Source: Siphonodentalium dalli (Eukaryota; Mollusca; Scaphopoda; Gadilida; Siphonodentaliidae). From it: a stretch of 64,000 nucleotides of DNA. The stretch covers positions 50,090,443-50,154,442 of the forward strand of contig CP136068.1 of NCBI GenBank assembly GCA_032622095.1, in the 5' to 3' direction. The notes under the pieces are model-generated. The model did not search any database. It was not told where the DNA came from and saw only the letters and a program-made list of their open reading frames with translations. Shown here one piece after another: positions 57,748-64,000 of the stretch. The stretch's first letter is position 1, and every line of letters begins with the position of its first letter. Both the position numbers and the translations under genes were made by a program.

Positions 57748-60700
57748 TAGTCTGGTCGATAAAAGGTTTGACCTAGAAAAAATTTGGACTAAGTTGGTTT
57801 GTATACCATTTTGAAGAGGAATATATCCTCTATATCATATCCAAAATCCGCTAAAATCCGCTTTGAGCATTTTCTGAAATTCAAGATGGCGTCCAAGATG
57901 GCTGCCATTTTCCTATAAGTCAGCTTGAAGCAAGTATAGTGAGAACATATTGTCATATGTATACACATGTATACATTATTGTGAAGCTAAGACATAACGC
58001 CACCTGTATGTGCCAAAATTGGAACTGTCCGTCCAAGATGGCGGCCAAAATGGCGACCGGAAGTGGAATTTTAAAGTTTTTTACTAATATCTTTTAAGAT
58101 AAGTTTCTGTGGTTTGGAACTGGTTGAGAATTGTGACTTTATTTTGTATTTAGCATGTTAACTGACCATTGGAGCAATGAAATATGCTATTCGTGGGGTC
58201 CACACCCCTTCCGATCACTAAAAACTTCGATATTACAAAACGCGGTATAACATTTTAGAAAAGATCCCCATTGGGTTTCTAGTCATATTTCACCAAGAAG
58301 TTGGAAGAACTGTGCAGTGTAAGTTATGCATTCTATATCTTATTGATATTCGAACTCAATGGTACCAAAATTGTCACTTTGGCTCAAAATGGCTGTCAAA
58401 ATGGACGCCAAAATATGGGAAATGTTAATTGTTATCCCAGCGTGCCATGCAACCGCTTACAAGTTGTGGTGATGCACACAATTGACAATTCTGTATTATA
58501 TAGCTTGACTACTAACATTTCTGATGCACCTTGGGTATTTGTTACTATTTCAACCACTGAAATTGCCAAAATTATTCGGAATTTTCTGTCACAAACCTGA
58601 AATCAAAATCGGCAAAAAATCGCTGTTCAGGTTTGAGCCATTGTTTAAAAGTAAAATGGAACTATGTTTGGTAACAAAGATGTTTATTGTTTTGATATGT
58701 GTTACATGATGTGTCACACTGAGGTGTTTTACACAAAATTACTCAAGATGGCTTCCAAAATGGCAACCAAATTTGGTAAACATTATTATATACATATACA
58801 TATGTGTATATACTACATATGTGTATATACGTGGTGTATATGTATGCATAATCAATTGTGACTCACATTCTACTTAATCAACCAAATGTTCTATTCTGGT
58901 TGTCCCGGTACCCTACGAGGCATGACAAGTTCATTTTGAGGAATGCAATATGGATTTTGCCAAAAACTTCCTTGTTTTTGAACGGAAATGGACAGAACGT
59001 TGAAACGGAACTGAGAGTGATCATATTATGTGGCTATTCTGGCCCATTAGCCTCAACATTAATCACCTTATTAGAGTGTGTATGTCAGTTGACTGTATGG
59101 TCATATGCGAGGTGAGTAGGTATACATGTAGCTATTGTATTCATGAATGATGTGAATAGTTATACAATGTGTGACTATGTGGTCATGGATGGGGTGTCCA
59201 TGGTGAGATGCATATATGGTGAAGTGTGAGGTGAACATGTTTACAGTGAGTGGCTGTCTGGTCATTGAAGTGGTGTATGGACATAACGAGAGCAGCTTCA
59301 CTGTCCTGTATGTATATATGGAGTGACTTGTGGTCAGGGTTGGGCTGTACATGTGTACATTGGGTGGCTGTATTGTCATGGGTGGGTGTATATGTATACA
59401 TATGTTGGATGTATGGTAATGGATGGGTGTATGTATAAATATGGTGTGGTTGTATGATTATGGACAATGTGTATATGTGTACATGGAATGACTGCATGGT
59501 CATTGTTGAAATGTATATGCATACCTGGAGTACACTTTGATGGACACTGGCGGCTAGTGTATATAGAGAGTGACCTCGTGGTGATGGGTGGGATGTATTT
59601 GCTTATATGTATGTCCTATCGTAATGCCATTGGTGGTGTGTACAAGCATACAGTGAATAGCTGAATGCTCATTCGAGACGGTGTTTAAGTATACAGCGAG
59701 TGGCTGAATTGTCACGTTTGAGCTGTATATGCAAGTCTGAAGTGTACGAATGGCCGTGTGTGCGGGGTATTGGTATATCTAGAACGGCTGTATGGCTATT
59801 GATGAGGTATATATATATACACCTGGGGTGACGCTGTAGTCGATGGTGATGTGTATATGTATGGCATGAGTGACTATATGCCATGGCACGGCCAATTTGC
59901 ATATATGGATTGACAGTATGGCAACATTAATGGTGGGGTGAATTGATATACAAGGAGTGACTATGATCACGAATGTGGTTTATGCGTATACAGCGAGAGA
60001 CTGAATTGTCATGGAGCAGGTGTATATGCAATTCTGGAGTGTATGAATGGCCGTGTGCGCGGTACGGGACATTGATATATCTAGAAGGGCTGTAAGGCCA
60101 TTGGTGAGATCTATATGTATATACCTGGAGTGACTATGGTTTTGGGTTGGGTGTATATGTATATCTTGAGTGGCTATATAGACACGGGTGTCGCAAATAT
60201 GTATATATATATACAGGGAGTGAGACTGTATGACCACTGGTTATGCAAATATGTATACAAGAAGTGATGTATGATCATGGATGTAGCGAACATGTATACC
60301 AGGAGTGACTGTATGGTCATCGGTGGGGTTTATATGTATAACTTTAGTGGCTATATAGCTATGCAAATGGCAAATACATATACATGGATTGACGACTGTA
60401 TAGCCTATGGTGAGACGAATAGGTATACAAGAGGTTACCTTGTGTTCATGTATGTAGTGAATATGTATACAGGTCGTGTGAGGTGTAGGAGTATACCTGG
60501 TGTGTTTGCATGGTTATTCACGGTTATAGGGCCATGCGTTGGTGTATGGGTAAACACAAGTGTGGCTGTATGGTAATGGATGAAGTGTATGCATATACAG
60601 CGAGTGGCACATTGCCATGTATGTGGTGTCAATGTATATATGGAGTGACTGCATGCTCATGTGTGATTTGTACTGGTGCACCTTTGGGTGACAATAGCTT

Positions 60701-62139
60701 TCCACAATAACTCAAGGATATGTTAATCGATAGAGGTAATATCAGAGTGTTCTCCACATTAATTGCGTCTTATATGCAATGTGATGAAACGGTTTTCCTG
60801 ACAAAATAGTTAATCAATTTTGATGCTTGTGGGCCAGAGTAGCCACATAATATGATACCTTTCAATTCAGTTCAACGTTCTGTCCGTTTCCGTTAAAAAC
60901 ATGGACATTATCCCAAAAGAGGTGTTCGGCAAAACCCATAATGCATCACTTAAAATGAATTTGTCGTGCCTCATAAGGTGCTGGGACGACCAGAATATAA
61001 GATTTAATTGTCAGTTGATTAAGTAGCATGTTTAATAACCAAGTGAGTTACAATTTGCCACCATTTCGGAACAGCAGAGAATAATGTTCGGAATATAAAC
61101 TTTTTACCAAATTTTGTTGCCATTTTGCAAGTCATCTTGAGTAATATTGTCGAAAACACCACACTATGACACATTTAATGCATATCAAAATAAAAAGAAC
61201 CTTTGATAACAAAGATAGTTCCATTTTACTATTTTAAAAAATGGTCCAAACATGAAAAGTTATTTTTTGCCGAGTTTGATGCTGTTTGTGATAGAAAAAT
61301 CCCATAATTCTGGTAATTTCAGAATAGTAAATAGTAAAAATTATCAAGGTGCATAAGAAATGTTGGAATTCAATGTATATAAGACAGAATAGTCAATTGT
61401 GTGCATCACCACAACTTGTAAGCGGTTGCATGGCACGCTGGGATAATACTTACCATTTTCCATATTTTGGCGGCCATTTTGACAGCCATTTTAAGCCAAA
61501 GTGACAATTTTGGTACCATTGAGTTCGAATATCAATAAGATATAGAATGCATCACTTACACTGCACAGTTCTTCCCACTTCTTGGTGAAATATGAATAGA
61601 AACCCAATGGGGATCTTTTGTGGAATGTTAAACCGCGTTTTGTAATATCGAATTTTTGAGTGATCGGAAGGGGTGTGGACCCAACGAACAGCATATTTCG
61701 TTGCTCCAATGGTCAGTTAAAATGCTAAATACAAAATAAAGTCACAATTCTCAACCAGTTCCAAACCACAGAAACTTATCTTAAAGATATTATTAAAAAA
61801 CGTAAAATGTTCACTTCCGGTCGCCATTTTGGCGGCCATCTTGGACGGGGAGTTCCAATTTTGACACATAAAGGTGGCGTTATGTCTTAGCTTCACAAAA
61901 ATATATACATGTGTATACATATGACAAGATGTTCTCACAAAAATTGCATCAAACTGACTTATATGAAAATGGCAGCCATCTTGGACGCCATCTTGAATTA
62001 CAAAAAATGCTCAAAGCGGATTTTAGCGGATTTTGGATATGTTATAGAGGAGAGCTTCCTCTTCAAAATGGCATACAAACCAACTTAGTCCGAATTTTTT
62101 CTAGGTTGACCCTAAAATTTGAGTTTATCGACCAGACTA
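57748..62139. mobile_element. Large palindromic foldback element, 4.4 kb, TAGTCTGG ends, TTG target duplication
   Basis: The left end is TAGTCTGGTCGATAAA and the right end its inverse, with TTG directly outside both. The two arms (57748-59045 and 60830-62139, about 1.3 kb each) pair in register along their length with coordinate sum near 119887. Examples: GATATTCGAACTCAATGG, AAGCGGATTTTAGCGG, CCAAGATGGCGGCC and TAAGCGGTTGCATGGC-type blocks. A 1.7-kb loop is filled by a minisatellite. Open frames in the arms have no recognisable domain and look like by-products. Confidence 0.9.
59095..60690 (+). repeat. Degenerate minisatellite in the loop of the 4.4-kb palindrome
   Basis: Roughly 30 or more diverged copies of a unit of about 45-60 bp, close to TGTATATGTATACATGGAGTG and ACTGTATGGTCATGGATG. 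Length and sequence vary widely. Open frames across it on both strands are artefacts. Confidence 0.85.
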
Positions 62140-62689
62140 TTGTCAGATGTCACTATTGGAGGATCCTGAAAAGTCATGTGCTACTGACTGTGTTTTTGTT
62201 TATATGAGATGAAAATATATTTGAATGCACACTGTGACCACTATTTTTTAACAGGCCTACAATACATTTCCATATCTCTTGACAAATTGTAACTTTCTTT
62301 GTGGAAACTATATTAAATGGAACAGACTCAATTGTGTTATAGTATATACATGAGCCATTCTGATATGCAATCGTCTGACGGTTCAAGGTCATCTCAGTTT
62401 GCAAGAATATATGTATCTCTTAAATAGAATGATAAATATACTTTCTATGGATCTGTTTTTGCTAGCTCATCATGTGAACGCCCTGATTCCCATTATATAA
62501 ATATGACAGTTGAGAAGATATAATTGTTCAAGTGACTTAATTGGGTCACCATTTGTCGAGATTGTGACATTTGAACGCCAAAAACTACTTAAAACGATAT
62601 GGATATGGCCTGGGTGACTATAAATAACTTATAGGTGGATATCGGCGAATATCAATCTTATCAATGATAGTGCACATCCTCTCTCGATC

Positions 62690-64000
62690 CGTGACCCAAC
62701 CGACACCAAATGTGATTTAATTCATCGTATAATTAGAGAGTGTATGAATTTGGTGGAAATTAGTGCTAAATATGTTTGTATCAGCTTTGGTGCAACTGCC
62801 ATCCTCATGCATGACTTTAACGGCGCCACTTTTGACATATTTAAACCACGTCCATTAGACTCGTGGATGCATGATATACTTGAGATGATTATATATAGGT
62901 TTGGTTGTAATCAGCAACTAAACAATTTCTTATCATAGTTATGACCCCCCCCCCCATCTCTCACCCAAACGGCAGCAATTTGAGAGAATAATATATAAAT
63001 ATGGTGGATATTTGCGCTAAAAATAGTTTATTAAATCAATTGTTGATGCCCCTGTAACGCTGACTGGAACAGCACCATATCGCGGAGGTGATTATGTATG
63101 CGTTTGGTGGATATCGGCAACAAAACTATTTCACCATATTTGTTTTATTTTTGCGCCCTTCCCCATTTTCTTCCCCTGACAACAACAGCTTCACTTTAGA
63201 AAATTTTAGCCCGCACCATTATCGTCCTCGAAAAAAGTTACCCCTCTTAGACTGCCTTGGTGCCATCTCGATTGTACCCCGTGGAATTATATATAGAACA
63301 CACACATACAGACAGAAAGACAGACATCACGATTTGATTCCTCGTATCATTTGAGAAGAATGTGTATGCATTTGATGGTAATTGGTACTAAAACTATTTT
63401 TTATCAGTTTTTGTGACACTCCTGTTCCTATTTCGGACTCAAGCGGCGCCACTTTTGTCACCATTAGACCACACACTTATAGACTCATTATGGAGATGCA
63501 TATATATAACATTTGTGAAAATTGGCGAGTATACAAATTCGTATAAAATTTAAGGTCCCAATATATCTCACCCAAATGGCACCAATTTTGTGTATCTAAA
63601 CCACACGATTAGTTTCCTCGTATGGCGGAGAAGAATATGTATCAATCTGGTGGAAATCGGCACTAAACATATTGTTTTATTTTATTTTTTTTATTCCTCT
63701 CACCTCTATGCACCACAATTACACTCATGATATCATGGAGATGATTATTTATAAGTTTGGTGCTAATCGGCGACTGAACAAATTTTTATCAAATTTGGTG
63801 ATCACCCCTCCCCTCCCCACCTCTCACCCAAACAGCACCAATATGGCGTCTTTAAATCACACGATTAGATTCCTCGTATCATGGATAAGAACGTGTATCA
63901 ATTTGGTGGAAATGGCGCTAAAAATATTGTGTATTAATCTTGGTGCCTGCTCTCCCTTTCAGTGGACCCCTGACTCGAATGAGGCAACTTTTGACATATT
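62690..64000 (+). repeat. Diverged tandem array, about 130-bp unit in about 260-bp dimers
   Basis: Recurring words are ATTCCTCGTATCATGG, TCAATTTGGTGGAAAT, GGCGCTAAAAATATTG and CTCACCCAAACGGCACCA. Strong starts lie at about 63340, 63610 and 63870. A half-unit with ATCATGGAGATGATTAT lies between them. Reaches the window end and likely continues. A C-run lies at 62944-62956. Confidence 0.8.

Noticed and set aside
59101-60710. Numerous open frames in the palindrome loop
   Set aside because: They arise from a degenerate minisatellite with TGTATATG words; both strands are open and composition is non-protein-like.
61491-61938. Conserved protein duplicated at 58301-58600 and 61491-61709
   Set aside because: The similarity is explained by the two inverted arms of the foldback, not by paralogous genes.

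Overview
This is eukaryotic, AT-rich, repeat-dominated DNA, most likely from a marine invertebrate; a lophotrochozoan such as a mollusc is my best guess at low confidence. No stretch looks like bacterial, viral or organellar DNA. The reasons are degenerate non-LTR retrotransposons, MITE/foldback DNA elements, a broken transposon gene of a type I know from marine invertebrate genomes, many minisatellites, and a few short open segments bounded by plausible splice signals. No complete host gene can be supported.

Layout. 1-9 kb: two short minisatellites (1085-1370, 1440-1895), a 5'-truncated reverse transcriptase relic (2012-3443), a MITE (4174-4749), a 45/54-bp minisatellite (5386-6014) and a TTAA-flanked MITE (8107-8532). 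9.5-12 kb: an ORF1 relic of a non-LTR element, then a 1.7-kb satellite of 31-bp and 42-bp units. 12.1-16.6 kb: a 4.5-kb DNA transposon with long inverted termini enclosing a shattered transposase-like gene with a cysteine-rich C-terminus. 18-22.6 kb: an old endonuclease/RT retrotransposon split by a TTAA MITE, which is itself split by a second retrotransposon fragment with an exact 9-bp target duplication. 24.8-28.7 kb: a CR1-like element with a degenerate 2A-like N-terminus, an endonuclease and an RT start, interrupted twice. 29-32 kb: a candidate exon, a double-nested palindrome and a 43-bp minisatellite. 33.5-39.6 kb: a 6.1-kb foldback element. 44-46 kb: a 33-bp array invaded by a hAT-type element and then partly duplicated. 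47.9-48.7 kb: a minus-strand retrotransposon 3' end. 49.7-52.4 kb: MITEs, including a piggyBac-like one. 53-54 kb: minisatellites. 54.6-62.1 kb: two more foldback elements, one of them a 4.4-kb palindrome with a minisatellite in its loop. 62.7 kb to the end: a diverged tandem array.

The most interesting theme is a set of large inverted-repeat elements (33516-39634, 54572-56745, 57748-62139) that all begin TAGTCT, are flanked by identical 3-bp duplications (TAG, ATA, TTG), and carry clusters of AAGATGGCGGCC-like motifs in their arms. The same motif sits in the termini of the 12.1-16.6 kb transposon, which suggests, but does not prove, a common mobilising system. All boundaries were read by eye; identities and copy numbers are approximate.
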